Below are positions 53,698-62,713 of a stretch of DNA of 64,000 bases, piece after piece. The stretch covers positions 4,588,001 to 4,652,000 of the forward strand of contig NZ_CP143624.1 of NCBI RefSeq assembly GCF_050038885.1, in the 5' to 3' direction. Each line of letters begins with the position of its first letter. Positions within the stretch are counted from its first letter, which is position 1. This DNA comes from Myxococcus flavus (GTDB lineage Bacteria; Myxococcota; Myxococcia; Myxococcales; Myxococcaceae). The notes under the pieces were generated by a model, which was not told where the DNA came from, searched no databases, and saw only the letters and a program-made list of their open reading frames with translations. Position numbers and translations under genes: made by a program.

Positions 53698-55245
53698 ATG
53701 CGCTCGATGGTGTACGCGGTGACGATGTCGATGTGCTTGCTGGCGGGCTGCGCGGCCCGTCAGGGAAGCACCTTCAGTGACCTCTTCATCCCGGATGGAG
53801 AGGCCATCTACGAGCGGCCCCTGGAAGAAGTCTGGCCAGAGGTGCGGCAGTTCTTCTCGGAGAACAAGCTGCCCTTCAAGGAAGACCGCAGGAGCATGGT
53901 GCTGGAGACGGACTGGCGCCAGGAGTTCGGGGGCTCAAAGATTTCGAGCTTCTGGCACCGGTACATGGTGCTGGGCAAGCGGGAGACGCCCACGAAGAGC
54001 AAGCTGTGGATCATCCGCATCACCAAGAGCTCCAGCACCGCCCTGAGCCCGCCGGGTCGGGAGATTGACTGGGGGCCCAGCCGTGTCCTCGGAATGGGAT
54101 TGAGCCCACTCGAGCGAGCAGACGACCAGCTGGCGAGCCAGTTGCAGTCATCGGCAGGGGCAAATGCACTGGATCCGCAGCTTAGCGTCGAGGACTGGGC
54201 GGCCCGGTTCGACGAGCCCCGGGGAGAGAACTCCTTCTTCGCGGGCTCCGGTCAGGGCTCTCGGGACCTCGTCATGGAGTGGCGGGTGTTCCGCACCATC
54301 TCGCCCAAGCTGATGAAGGAGGAGAACGCGCCCAAGCCGGTGAAGGTGGCCATGGCGCCCAACGCGAAGGGGGACGTGGCGGCGATGGACTTCGAGTGCG
54401 GGCTGCCCATTCTGGGGCTGGGCAAGCACGTGAAGCCGGGCGGGGTGCTGCTGCTGGGGGAGATGCACGGCACGCAGGAGGTGCCGCGCTTCGTGGCGCA
54501 GACGTCCTGCCAAGTGGCGGTGGCGGGCACGCCGGTGACGGTGGGCCTGGAGCTGCCACTGGAGAGCCAGACGCGAATCGACACCTTCCTGGGCAGCGCC
54601 GGCGAGGAGCACGACTGGCTGAAGCTGATGGAGGCGCCGTTCTGGCGCAGCCCGTACCCGGATGGGCGTAGCAGTGAGGCGGTGGCGAACATGCTGGAGC
54701 AGCTGCGCCAGCTGCGCTCACGTGGCCTGGACGTGGACGTCTTCGTCTTCGACCACCCGACGGCGCACGGTCAGAAGCGTGAGGACGCGATGGCCGCGAC
54801 GGTGCGGCACCAGGTGGAGTCGGGCCCCAAGCGCTTCCACGTCATCCTGTCGGGCAACATCCACACGCGCACGAAGAAGGGGCTGCCGTGGGACAAGTCC
54901 TTCAAGCCGATGGGGATGCTGCTGAAGGACGAGCTGGACAGCGTGGTGTCGCTGGACATGGCGTACAACAGCGGCTCGGCGTGGATTTGCGCCGTGGACA
55001 GCCAGGGGCGGAAGGACAAGCTGGACTGCGGAATCCGCGAGGCGAAGGGGCGAGACAACGGCGACCGCTTCTTCGTGCACACCTGGGGCGGGACGAATGG
55101 CGACGGGTACCACGGCGTCTTCTACGTGGGAGCGGTGAACGCCGCGGCCCCGGCGGTGCACAAGGGGCTGGGACGTCCGGGCGCGGGGGACAACTCCGCG
55201 TCTCCGCTGGAGGAGGCCGGGCCCCAGCTGGCGTCCGGTCGCTGA
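53698..55245 (+). CDS. Lipoprotein with ChaN/Tiki-like hydrolase motifs, copy B
   Basis: A 515-residue paralog of the 50677 gene. It has lipobox LLAGC (Cys18) and the same GSTFSDLFIPDGEAIYERP start. The central insert (about residues 130-185) is 18 residues longer and unrelated in sequence (GMGLSPLERADD). The C-terminal half is almost identical, including LLLGEMHG (about 252) and SGNIHTR. GGAGGGG precedes ATG 53698. The variable centre between conserved flanks may confer specificity. Activity is unknown. Confidence 0.75.
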   Translation: MRSMVYAVTMSMCLLAGCAARQGSTFSDLFIPDGEAIYERPLEEVWPEVRQFFSENKLPFKEDRRSMVLETDWRQEFGGSKISSFWHRYMVLGKRETPTKSKLWIIRITKSSSTALSPPGREIDWGPSRVLGMGLSPLERADDQLASQLQSSAGANALDPQLSVEDWAARFDEPRGENSFFAGSGQGSRDLVMEWRVFRTISPKLMKEENAPKPVKVAMAPNAKGDVAAMDFECGLPILGLGKHVKPGGVLLLGEMHGTQEVPRFVAQTSCQVAVAGTPVTVGLELPLESQTRIDTFLGSAGEEHDWLKLMEAPFWRSPYPDGRSSEAVANMLEQLRQLRSRGLDVDVFVFDHPTAHGQKREDAMAATVRHQVESGPKRFHVILSGNIHTRTKKGLPWDKSFKPMGMLLKDELDSVVSLDMAYNSGSAWICAVDSQGRKDKLDCGIREAKGRDNGDRFFVHTWGGTNGDGYHGVFYVGAVNAAAPAVHKGLGRPGAGDNSASPLEEAGPQLASGR

Positions 55246-55319
55246 GTGCACAAGGGGGAGGGTAGGGCCTTCCGGGGGCTGGCGTGCCGTGGCATGACCG
55301 GTCCCTGGAGGTCTTACCC

Positions 55320-56462
55320 ATGAGTGACACGCTGCCCGCGCTGCGGGCCACCCTGACGGAGCTGGTGGCGATGGACACCACGTCCTCGCGCCCCAACGCT
55401 CCGCTCATCGACTACGCGCAGGCGCGCCTGGAGGCCGCGGGCTTCAGCGCGGAGCGCCAGAAGTTCACGGACGACGCGGGCGTGGAGAAGGTGAACCTCG
55501 TCGCGGTGAAGGGGGGCTCCGGCTCCGACCGTGCCGCGTTGGCCCTGGTGGGCCACTCCGACTGTGTTCCCTTCGACGCCGCATGGACAGACGCGCTGCG
55601 GCTCACGGAGAAGGACGGCCGGCTCTATGCGCGAGGCGCGTGTGACACCAAGGGCTTCATCGCCTGCGCGCTGCATGCGGCGCTGAACGCGGAGCAGGTG
55701 AAGGCGCCGTTGATGGTGGTGCTGACCGCGGACGAGGAAGTCGGTCTGACGGGGGCCAAGAAGCTGGTGGAGGCGGGGCTGGGCCGTGCGCGGCACGCGA
55801 TTGTCGGCGAGCCCACGCGCCTCATCCCGGTGCGCGCCAACAAGGGCTACTGCCTGGCGGAGGTGGAGGTGGTGGGGAAGGAGGGGCACAGCGCATACCC
55901 GGACTCGGGCGCGTCGGCCATCTTCCGCGCGGGCCGGTTCCTCCAGCGCCTGGAGCACCTGGCGCTGACGGTGCTGCGCGAGGACCGCGACGAGGGCTTC
56001 CAGCCGCCCTTCACCACCGTCAACGTGGGCGTCATCCAGGGCGGCAAGGCGAAGAACGTCATCCCCGGCGCCTGCCGCTTCGTCGTGGAGTGGCGGCCCA
56101 TCCCCGGGCAGCCGCCGGAGCGGGTGTCGCAGTTGCTGGAGACCATCCGCCAGGAGTTGGTGCGCGACGAGCCCGCCTATGAGGCCCACATTCGCGTGGT
56201 GCGCACGGACCGTGGGGTGAACACCCGGGCGGACGCGGAGGTGGTGCGCTTCCTCGCGGAGGCCAGCGGCAACGCGCCCGAGACGGTGTCCTTCGGCACG
56301 GAGGCGCCGCAGATGACGGAGCTGGGCGCGGAGGCGGTGGTGTTCGGCCCCGGCGACATCCGCGTGGCCCACCAGACGGGGGAGTACGTCCCGGTGGAGG
56401 ACCTCGTGCGCTGTGAGGCCATCCTGTCGCGCGCCGTCACTCACTTCTGCGGAGGGCGCTGA
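55320..56462 (+). CDS. argE: M20-family deacylase, acetylornithine deacetylase (ArgE) type
   Basis: A 380-residue binuclear zinc peptidase-like enzyme expected to release ornithine from N-acetylornithine. Metal and catalytic residues are in VGHSDCVPF (His, Asp), ARGACDTKGFIA (Asp), LTADEEVGLTGA (two Glu), IVGEPT and near the C-terminus VAHQTGEYV (His). The dimerisation lid (GKEGHSAYPDSGASAI) is present. ArgE is favoured over DapE by VPFDAAWTDALRL and ARGACDTKGF, but related acylases cannot be excluded. GGAGG precedes ATG 55320. No other arginine genes are adjacent. Confidence 0.82.
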   Translation: MSDTLPALRATLTELVAMDTTSSRPNAPLIDYAQARLEAAGFSAERQKFTDDAGVEKVNLVAVKGGSGSDRAALALVGHSDCVPFDAAWTDALRLTEKDGRLYARGACDTKGFIACALHAALNAEQVKAPLMVVLTADEEVGLTGAKKLVEAGLGRARHAIVGEPTRLIPVRANKGYCLAEVEVVGKEGHSAYPDSGASAIFRAGRFLQRLEHLALTVLREDRDEGFQPPFTTVNVGVIQGGKAKNVIPGACRFVVEWRPIPGQPPERVSQLLETIRQELVRDEPAYEAHIRVVRTDRGVNTRADAEVVRFLAEASGNAPETVSFGTEAPQMTELGAEAVVFGPGDIRVAHQTGEYVPVEDLVRCEAILSRAVTHFCGGR

Positions 56463-56500
56463 ACCCGCGGTCAATCGACCGGCCTGCGTCGGGCTCCACG

Positions 56501-56594
56501 GAGCCGCGGCTCGGGCCGCGGCATGGTGCCGTGGCCCTGACTGCCGCGCAGGTGCGGCAGCGCGCTCCGCGGCTGAAGGGCTTCGGCCGCGGAG
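56501..56594. terminator. Cluster of GC hairpins between convergent argE and mfd
   Basis: Within the 154-bp gap are the palindrome GAGCCGCGGCTC (56501-56512) and a 7-bp hairpin at 56541-56560 (CTGCCGC/GCGGCAG). A perfect 9-bp hairpin also lies at 56565-56594 (CTCCGCGGC/GCCGCGGAG, 12-nt loop). The convergent layout makes a bidirectional terminator likely. The multiple alternatives are unusual. Confidence 0.5.
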
Positions 56595-56616
56595 AGGCCG
56601 CCGAGGTATCGGGGAA

Positions 56617-59600
56617 CTACGCCTGCGGCAGCGCGCAGTGGCTCAAGTCCCTCAGCACCTTCTTGGCCTCGGCGATGAGGTCGTGGCCGCTGGCGCCCTG
56701 GGGCGCGCGGGCGATGAGCTTCATGTCCGGCGTGAGGCGGTAGACGCCCTGGGAGCGCTGCACCAGGGCCGCCACCTTCGGGCCGTCCAGCAGGGCGTCC
56801 GCGCCCAGCGTCACCACCAGCCGGCTGGTGCCCACCTCCAGGCCGCGCAGCCGCAGGTCGCGCATGTCGATTTTCAGCAGCGTTAGCTCGGACAGGTGGT
56901 CCACCTCGTCCGGGGCCTCGCCGTAGCGGTCCACCAGCTCCGCGCGCAGGTCCGTCACCTCGTCCGGGTGGCTGGCCTGGCTGAAGCGCTTGTAGAAGAC
57001 GAGCCGCTGGTGGACGTCGCTGACGTAGTCGTCCGGGATGAGGGCCGGCATGGGCAGCGTGACGTCCGGCTCGATCTGCACCTTGGGCGGCTGGCCCTGC
57101 ATCTCCGCGACGGCCTCCTCCAGCAGCTGCGCGTACATGTCGAAGCCAATCTCGGCGATGGCGCCCGACTGCTTGTCGCCCAGCAGGTTGCCCGCGCCGC
57201 GAATCTCCAGGTCGTGGCTGGCGATGGAGAAGCCCGCGCCCAGCTCGGTGAAGTTCTGCAGCACCTCCAGGCGCCGCTGCGCGTCCTTCGTCACCGCGCG
57301 CCGTGAGGGCACCAGCAGGTACGCGTACGCGCGCTCCTTGGAGCGGCCCACGCGCCCGCGGAGCTGGTAGAGCTGCGCCAGGCCGAACTGGTCCGCCCGG
57401 TTCACGATCATCGTGTTGGCGCTGGAGATGTCGATGCCGCTCTCGATGATGCTGGTGCACAGCAGCACCTGGTACTTCTTCTCCGTGAAGGCGAGCATCA
57501 CCTTCTCGAGCTGCCCCTCGCCCATCTGCCCGTGCGCCACGCCGATGGTGACGTGGGGGACGAGCGCCCGCAGCTGCGTCTCGATGGAGGGCAGCGACTC
57601 CACGCGGTTGTGGACGAAGAACACCTGCCCGCCGCGCGCCACCTCGCGCTCAATCGCCTCCTTCACCACCTGCTCGTCGTACTTCATCACGAAGGTGCGG
57701 ATGGCACGGCGGTCCTGCGGCGGCGTGGCGATGATGCTCATGTCGCGCACGCCGGACATGCTCATGTGCAGCGTGCGGGGAATGGGCGTGGCCGTCAGCG
57801 TGAGCACGTCAATCTGGGAGCGCCACTTCTTCAGCGACTCCTTCTGCTTCACGCCGAAGCGCTGCTCCTCGTCGACAATCATCAGGCCCAGGTCCTTGAA
57901 GGCCACCTCGCCGCCGAGCAGCTTGTGGGTGCCGATGAGGATGTCGACCTTGCCCTCCTTGGCCCGCTTGAGGATTTCCCGCACCTCCGGCGCCTTCTTC
58001 AGCCCGGAGATGACCTCCACCGTGACGGGGTAGTCCTTGAAGCGCCTCTTGAAGGACAGGTAGTGCTGCTGCGCCAGCACCGTGGTGGGCACCAGCACCG
58101 CCACCTGCTTGCGGTCCAGCGCGGCCTTGAAGGCGGCGCGCATGGCCACCTCCGTCTTGCCGTAGCCCACGTCACCGCAGACGAGCCGGTCCATCGGCTC
58201 GGGCTTCTGCATGTCCGCCAGGACGTCTTCAATCGCCTTGGCCTGGTCCGGCGTCTCCTCGAACTCGAAGTCCGCCTCGAACTGGGCGAAGTACCGGTCC
58301 GGCGGGCTGAAGGCGTGGCCAGGGTGCGCCTTGCGCGCGGCGGCAATCTGGAGGAGCTCCGCCGCCATCTTGAGCAGCTGTTCCTTGACGCGCTTCTTCG
58401 TCTTCTCCCAGCTGGTGGTGCCCAGCTTGTCGAGCTGCACCTGGGAGGGGTCGCCGCCGGAGAACTTCTGGATGAGCCGCATGCGGCCCACCGGCAGGTA
58501 GATTTTGTCCCGGCCCGCGTACTCCAGGACGAGGAAGTCCCCGGGCACGCCGTTGACCTCCATCTTCGTCAGGCCCGCGTAGCGGCCGATGCCGAAGTCC
58601 GTGTGGACGATGAGGTCGCCTTCCTTCAGGTCCCCGAAGCCGGCGCCGAACGCGTCCAGCTTCTTGCTGCGCCGGGGGCGCCGCCGCGCGCGGACGCCGA
58701 AGATTTCCTCGTCCGCCAGCACCGCGAGCCCGCCCGGCCCGTCCACGAAGCCGTGGCTGACCTCGCCCGTGAAGAGGTGCGCGCGGATGGACGGCTCGTA
58801 GAGCGACAGGGCGTCCACCAGCGGCTCGGTGTGCACCTTCACCACCACGTTGCGGTCCATCAGCAGCCGCTTCAGCCGGTCCGCCTGGCTCAGCGTGCCG
58901 CACGCCACCACGCAGGCCACGCGCAGCTCGCGCCAGCGCTCCAGCCGCTCCACCAGCGGGGACAGCGCGCCCTCCTCGCCATGGTGCGCGAGGATGGCCT
59001 CGCGCAGGTCCTGGGTGCTGCCGAAGTTGAAGTGCACCGGCGGGCGCTCGGTCTGCGCCAGCGACAGGCCTCCACCCTCCACCACCCGGAAGGCCCGCAT
59101 CCGCTGGCCCACGTCCTCGCGGGAGAGGAAGTGCTCCGGCGGCGGGCAGGTCAGCTCCTGCCGCGCCTCGGCGGCGGCATACGCGCGCTCCAGCTCCTCC
59201 CACAGCGCGTCCACCGCGCGCTCCTGCCCCAGCGGGTCATCCAGGTAGAAGACGGGCGCCTCGAGGCTCCAGTCGCGCAGGAAGTCGAACACCGTGGACA
59301 GCCCACCCTCGAAGAAGCCGGGCAGCAGCCCCTCCAGGCCGAAGCCGGGCAGGCCCTCGCGCAGCGCCTCCAACTGCTCGCGCAGTTTGGTGGTGGGCAG
59401 GTTGATGCGGTCGGCCACCGCGCGGGCGGCGGCCTCGGCGCGGGGGCGCGTCTCGTCGGTGAGGAGCACCTCGCGCGCGGGCACCAGGTGCACGTCTTTC
59501 AACGCGTCCACCGTGCGCTGGGACTGCGGATCGAAGGCGCGGATGGACTCGATGGTGTCGCCGAAGAACTCCAGGCGGACGGGCTTGTCGTAGAGGGGGC

Positions 59601-60183
59601 TGAAGACGTCCAGCAGGTCGCCGCGCACGCTGAAGGTGCCCACGTCCTCCACCAGCGGGCTGTTCTGGTAGCCCATGTGCACCAGCCGGCGCGCCAGCGA
59701 GTCGCGGTCGAAGTCCTGGCCCACGGCCACTCGCGCGGCCAGCGTGCGCATCACCTCCAGCGGCAGCACGCGGCGGTACAGCGCGCGCACGGACAGCACC
59801 AGCGCCGGGAAGCGCGAGCCCTGGCCCAGGTGGAAGAGGGCGCCCAGCCGCTCCGTCACGGCGGCCGCGTCGGGGGACACCTCGTCGTAGGGCAGGACCT
59901 CGTCGGCGGGCAGCCGCAGCACACGCGGCTCCAGCAGGCTGCCGTGGCCTCCCAGGAAGAAGGACAGGTCGGCGGCGAGCGCGTCCGCGGCCTCCTCGTC
60001 CACCGCGACGCAGACCAGCGGCGCCTTCAGCGTGGCATGCAGGCGAGCGAGCACATGCCCACGTGCCGCCCCCTTGAGCCCTTGCGTGCGGACACGCTGC
60101 CCCGCCTCGAGACTGTCGACCACCTGGGCGAATGGGTCGCCCGCCGCACCGCCGTCCTGCGTCTGTGTGAAGGGAGTGTCCAT
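56617..60183 (-). CDS. mfd: Transcription-repair coupling factor
   Basis: A 1188-residue ATPase that dislodges stalled RNA polymerase and recruits UvrA. It has an N-terminal UvrB-like region (about residues 30-350, including LPYDEVSPD and DLLDVFSP). The RNA-polymerase-interacting CarD-like domain is at about 525-590 (GDLIVHTDFGIGRY, YLPVGRMRLIQKF). The RecG-like translocase has Walker A DVGYGKTEVA (about 671), DEEQRFGVKQKE (about 769), TATPIPRTL and QLRGRVGRS. The C-terminal TRCF domain starts near RLVFYKRF. Length is normal for Mfd. The start at 60183 is 18-25 nt downstream of a good sigma-70-type promoter. Confidence 0.96.
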   Translation of the reverse strand: MDTPFTQTQDGGAAGDPFAQVVDSLEAGQRVRTQGLKGAARGHVLARLHATLKAPLVCVAVDEEAADALAADLSFFLGGHGSLLEPRVLRLPADEVLPYDEVSPDAAAVTERLGALFHLGQGSRFPALVLSVRALYRRVLPLEVMRTLAARVAVGQDFDRDSLARRLVHMGYQNSPLVEDVGTFSVRGDLLDVFSPLYDKPVRLEFFGDTIESIRAFDPQSQRTVDALKDVHLVPAREVLLTDETRPRAEAAARAVADRINLPTTKLREQLEALREGLPGFGLEGLLPGFFEGGLSTVFDFLRDWSLEAPVFYLDDPLGQERAVDALWEELERAYAAAEARQELTCPPPEHFLSREDVGQRMRAFRVVEGGGLSLAQTERPPVHFNFGSTQDLREAILAHHGEEGALSPLVERLERWRELRVACVVACGTLSQADRLKRLLMDRNVVVKVHTEPLVDALSLYEPSIRAHLFTGEVSHGFVDGPGGLAVLADEEIFGVRARRRPRRSKKLDAFGAGFGDLKEGDLIVHTDFGIGRYAGLTKMEVNGVPGDFLVLEYAGRDKIYLPVGRMRLIQKFSGGDPSQVQLDKLGTTSWEKTKKRVKEQLLKMAAELLQIAAARKAHPGHAFSPPDRYFAQFEADFEFEETPDQAKAIEDVLADMQKPEPMDRLVCGDVGYGKTEVAMRAAFKAALDRKQVAVLVPTTVLAQQHYLSFKRRFKDYPVTVEVISGLKKAPEVREILKRAKEGKVDILIGTHKLLGGEVAFKDLGLMIVDEEQRFGVKQKESLKKWRSQIDVLTLTATPIPRTLHMSMSGVRDMSIIATPPQDRRAIRTFVMKYDEQVVKEAIEREVARGGQVFFVHNRVESLPSIETQLRALVPHVTIGVAHGQMGEGQLEKVMLAFTEKKYQVLLCTSIIESGIDISSANTMIVNRADQFGLAQLYQLRGRVGRSKERAYAYLLVPSRRAVTKDAQRRLEVLQNFTELGAGFSIASHDLEIRGAGNLLGDKQSGAIAEIGFDMYAQLLEEAVAEMQGQPPKVQIEPDVTLPMPALIPDDYVSDVHQRLVFYKRFSQASHPDEVTDLRAELVDRYGEAPDEVDHLSELTLLKIDMRDLRLRGLEVGTSRLVVTLGADALLDGPKVAALVQRSQGVYRLTPDMKLIARAPQGASGHDLIAEAKKVLRDLSHCALPQA

Positions 60184-60207
60184 GAGTGGACCTTGAGGGC
60201 CCCGGGG

Positions 60208-60236
60208 TAATTAGGAGCCTCCCCCTGCCAGGTCAA
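60208..60236 (-). promoter_or_regulatory. Sigma-70-type promoter of mfd
   Basis: Reading on the minus strand, TTGACC (60236-60231) and TAATTA (60213-60208) are separated by exactly 17 bp, a close match to the housekeeping consensus. The transcript would begin near 60201, giving a very short leader before the mfd start at 60183. Confidence 0.7.
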
Positions 60237-60388
60237 CGACGGACCGCGACAGGCGTCTAGATAAACAGGAGAAATCGGAAGCTCTGGTTAGCTCGGTCAC
60301 TGTTCAGCCACCCCGGGGACCGGTTGGCCGCGCCCCCAGCTGCGGGGTTAGGGTGGTTCACAACGGCAGCATCGGGGGCCACGCCGAC

Positions 60389-61894
60389 ATGTCATCTGGC
60401 CGTGGAATCAACAGGTGCCTGAGCACGGGGGAAGCGGAAGCCCCGTCGGAGGCGGTGGTCGTCTTGCGGAGCGTCCGCTCCGAGGCCGGCGGCATCGCTG
60501 ACTTCGAGTGTGTCTCCGCCAACGCACACGCGGAGCGCTGGCTCGGAGGGGAGCCGGGCCGCCTGGTCCATCACCGGCTGCTGGTCGAGGCACCGTGGGC
60601 GATTGAAGGCGGCCTGTTCGGCGCATGTGTTCGCGCGGTGACGCGCCGGGTGCCCGAGGTGACGCGCGTGTCGCGGCAGTCGCCCATGGGCACCGTGTGG
60701 TTGCAGGCGCGCGTGTCGCCCTGCGACGACGGCGTGGTGCTCTTCCTGGAGGACCTCACCGAGCGCATGGCCGCCGAGGAAGCCCTGCGCAGGGACCATG
60801 ACCTGTTGAACGCCGTCATCGAGAGCGCCACCGACGCCATCTACGTGAAGGACGTGTCGGGGCGATACATCCTCATCAACCCCGCCACCGCGGAGGCCTT
60901 CCACCGGGCGCCTCGCGACATCCTCGGCCGCACGGACGCGGAGTTGCTGGGGGCCGACCGGGCCGCGCCGACCCTGGCGCATGACCGCGAGGTGTTGCGC
61001 TCCGGACAGACGGCCACCTACGAGGACGCGGAGGGCGGGCCCGGGACGGACCGCATCTGGCACACCACCAAGGGCGTGCTGCGCCGGGGCGACGGCACCG
61101 TGTACGGCCTCTTCGCCATCTGCCGTGACGTCACCGCCCGGCGCCGCCAGGAGCAGGAGCGCGAGGAGGAGGCGCGCTTCCAGGAGCGCTTCATCGGCGT
61201 GCTGGGACACGACCTGGGCAACCCGCTGGCGGCGGTGCGGCTGTCCTCCGCGGCGCTGCTGGCCCGGGACTCGCTGCCCCCGGAGGTGCGGCGCGTGGTG
61301 GCGCGCATCGACGGGAGCGCCGAGCGGATGGCGCGGCTGGTGAAACAGTTGCTCGACTTCACCCGGGCCCGGATGGCGGGTGGCATCCCCCTGCGCCCCC
61401 ACGAGGTGTGCATGGAGGACGTGTGCCGCCGCATCATCGCCGAGCTGGAGCCCGCGCATCCGGCGTGCAGCGTCTGTCTGGAGGTGGACGGCGAGTCACG
61501 CGGCATCTGGGACGAGGAGCGCCTGGGACAGGTGCTGTCCAACCTGCTGGGCAACGCCCTTCAACACAGCCCGGAGGGCGGCGCGGTGCGGGTGCGGCTG
61601 GCCGCGAAGGACCCGTTCTTCCAGCGCGTGGAGGTCCATAACGGCGGGCCGCCCATCCCCGAGTCGCTGCGCCCCCGCCTCTTCTCGCCGTTCCACGGGG
61701 TGCCGCCCGAGCCCGGACAGCCGAAGCCGAAGCACCAGGGGCTGGGGTTGGGGCTCTACATCGTGTCGCAAATCGTGACGGCCCACGGAGGCTGGCTGGA
61801 CGTGGCGTCGTCGGCGGACACGGGGACCTGCTTCTCGGTGACGCTGCCTCGCGTCACCCGGCCGCTCGGAGGGCCGCCGGGCAAGAGCGCGTGA
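60389..61894 (+). CDS. PAS-domain sensor histidine kinase
   Basis: A 501-residue soluble kinase. A degenerate PAS-like region occupies about residues 20-125 (VVVLRSVRSEAGGIADFECV). A second, clearer PAS is at about 130-255 (LLNAVIESATDAIYVKDVSGRY, FAICRDVTARR). HisKA has H-box LGHDLGNPLAAV (H274), and HATPase_c has NLLGNALQHS and GLGLGLYI. It has no receiver and no membrane segment. It shares a close kinase core with the hybrid at 22334. The ATG at 60389 is listed; a GTG at 60353 would add 12 residues. It is divergent from mfd. Confidence 0.88.
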   Translation: MSSGRGINRCLSTGEAEAPSEAVVVLRSVRSEAGGIADFECVSANAHAERWLGGEPGRLVHHRLLVEAPWAIEGGLFGACVRAVTRRVPEVTRVSRQSPMGTVWLQARVSPCDDGVVLFLEDLTERMAAEEALRRDHDLLNAVIESATDAIYVKDVSGRYILINPATAEAFHRAPRDILGRTDAELLGADRAAPTLAHDREVLRSGQTATYEDAEGGPGTDRIWHTTKGVLRRGDGTVYGLFAICRDVTARRRQEQEREEEARFQERFIGVLGHDLGNPLAAVRLSSAALLARDSLPPEVRRVVARIDGSAERMARLVKQLLDFTRARMAGGIPLRPHEVCMEDVCRRIIAELEPAHPACSVCLEVDGESRGIWDEERLGQVLSNLLGNALQHSPEGGAVRVRLAAKDPFFQRVEVHNGGPPIPESLRPRLFSPFHGVPPEPGQPKPKHQGLGLGLYIVSQIVTAHGGWLDVASSADTGTCFSVTLPRVTRPLGGPPGKSA

Positions 61895-61912
61895 GGCGGG
61901 CGCGGCGGACCG

Positions 61913-62230
61913 CTAGCGCTGCCCGAACTTCACGGCGGCCTGGAGGCGGATGACGTCGGTCAGCGCGCCCGGGTCCACCAGCTCCAGCGCGGCCTGCTGG
62001 GACAGGCCCGCATACCGGCGCTTGCGGTACTCCTCCTCGTCCTCCTCACCGCCGCCCTTGTCGCCCTTGTCGTCGCCGCCCTTCCCATCATCCTGGGGGC
62101 GGAGGGCCAGCGGCTGTGCTGGAGACAGGCCCTTCTCGATGGACACCGACGAGAGGGCGTCCGCGCGCAGGGAGGTGAACAGGCTGGCCATGGAGAGGCA
62201 GAAGACGACGGCGACGGTGAGGTTCTTCAT
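61913..62230 (-). CDS. Small secreted charged protein
   Basis: A 105-residue protein with a signal peptide (MKNLTVAVVFCLSMASLFTSLRADA). A Gly/Lys/Asp/Glu-rich low-complexity centre follows (DDGKGGDDKGDKGGGEEDEEEY), then a C-terminal helix (QQAALELVDPGALTDVIRLQAA). No family is recognised. It lies downstream of the cytochrome c gene on the same strand with a 49-bp gap, so they may be co-transcribed and both periplasmic. Confidence 0.65.
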   Translation of the reverse strand: MKNLTVAVVFCLSMASLFTSLRADALSSVSIEKGLSPAQPLALRPQDDGKGGDDKGDKGGGEEDEEEYRKRRYAGLSQQAALELVDPGALTDVIRLQAAVKFGQR

Positions 62231-62279
62231 GGGGGGCTCCGTTTCTCTGAGGGGGGGACGCGCGGCTACGAGCGGAAAT

Positions 62280-62609
62280 TCATGGGGCGGACGGCGCCTT
62301 CAGGGTGCGGATGAGTCCCACCAGTGCGTCAATCTGCGCCGGGGTGAGCTTGTCCTTGAAGGGCTTCATCTTGCTGTTCCGGGGATCACCGTCGGCAATC
62401 ACCTTCCGGATGTCGGCGTCCGTCCGGGCCTGCTGCCAGTCCGGGCGGCTCATGTCGCCGATGGACTCCTTCTGCCCCATCTTCGTCTGCGCCTTGCCGT
62501 CGATGCCATGGCACGAGGCACACTTCGCCTTCCACACGTCGGCGGTGGTCTCCGCCAGGGCGCTCGGGGAGAGGACCAGGGACAGCAGCAGGACGCACTG
62601 CTTCATCAT
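62280..62609 (-). CDS. Periplasmic class I cytochrome c
   Basis: A 109-residue protein with a signal peptide (MMKQCVLLLSLVLSPSALA) and one heme-binding CASCH about 10 residues into the mature part. Downstream methionines (for example DGDPRNSKMKPF) provide the likely axial Met. The fold-ending helix is PAQIDALVGLIRTL. It is a small electron carrier. The start at 62609 follows a GAGGAG and gives a proper signal; the upstream ATG at 62687 adds unlikely sequence. Confidence 0.87.
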   Translation of the reverse strand: MMKQCVLLLSLVLSPSALAETTADVWKAKCASCHGIDGKAQTKMGQKESIGDMSRPDWQQARTDADIRKVIADGDPRNSKMKPFKDKLTPAQIDALVGLIRTLKAPSAP

Positions 62610-62713
62610 CGACAAGGGCTCCTCGTGGACGGCACACCGGGCCTGGAGGCCCGGGGCCGAGCATACGCCGAAGCCATGGGTTCGCACGCGTGACGGCCGC
62701 GGTGGCGCCGCGT

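Larger units (their letters stand above)
50677..55245. repeat. Direct repeat of lipoprotein genes flanking hutF
   Basis: The two lipoprotein genes (50677-52167 and 53698-55245) are direct repeats. By eye, 51177-51437 and 54252-54512 are identical, as are about 51602-51870 and 54677-54945, whereas the first 400 bp and the middle differ much more. Upstream leaders also match in part (CGATATG, TCGTTT, GGGGTTT). This patchwork suggests gene conversion between older duplicates. Recombination between the copies would delete hutF. Confidence 0.8.

Noticed and set aside
57532..60210. 892-codon plus-strand frame under mfd
   Set aside because: Shadow of mfd; no recognisable features.
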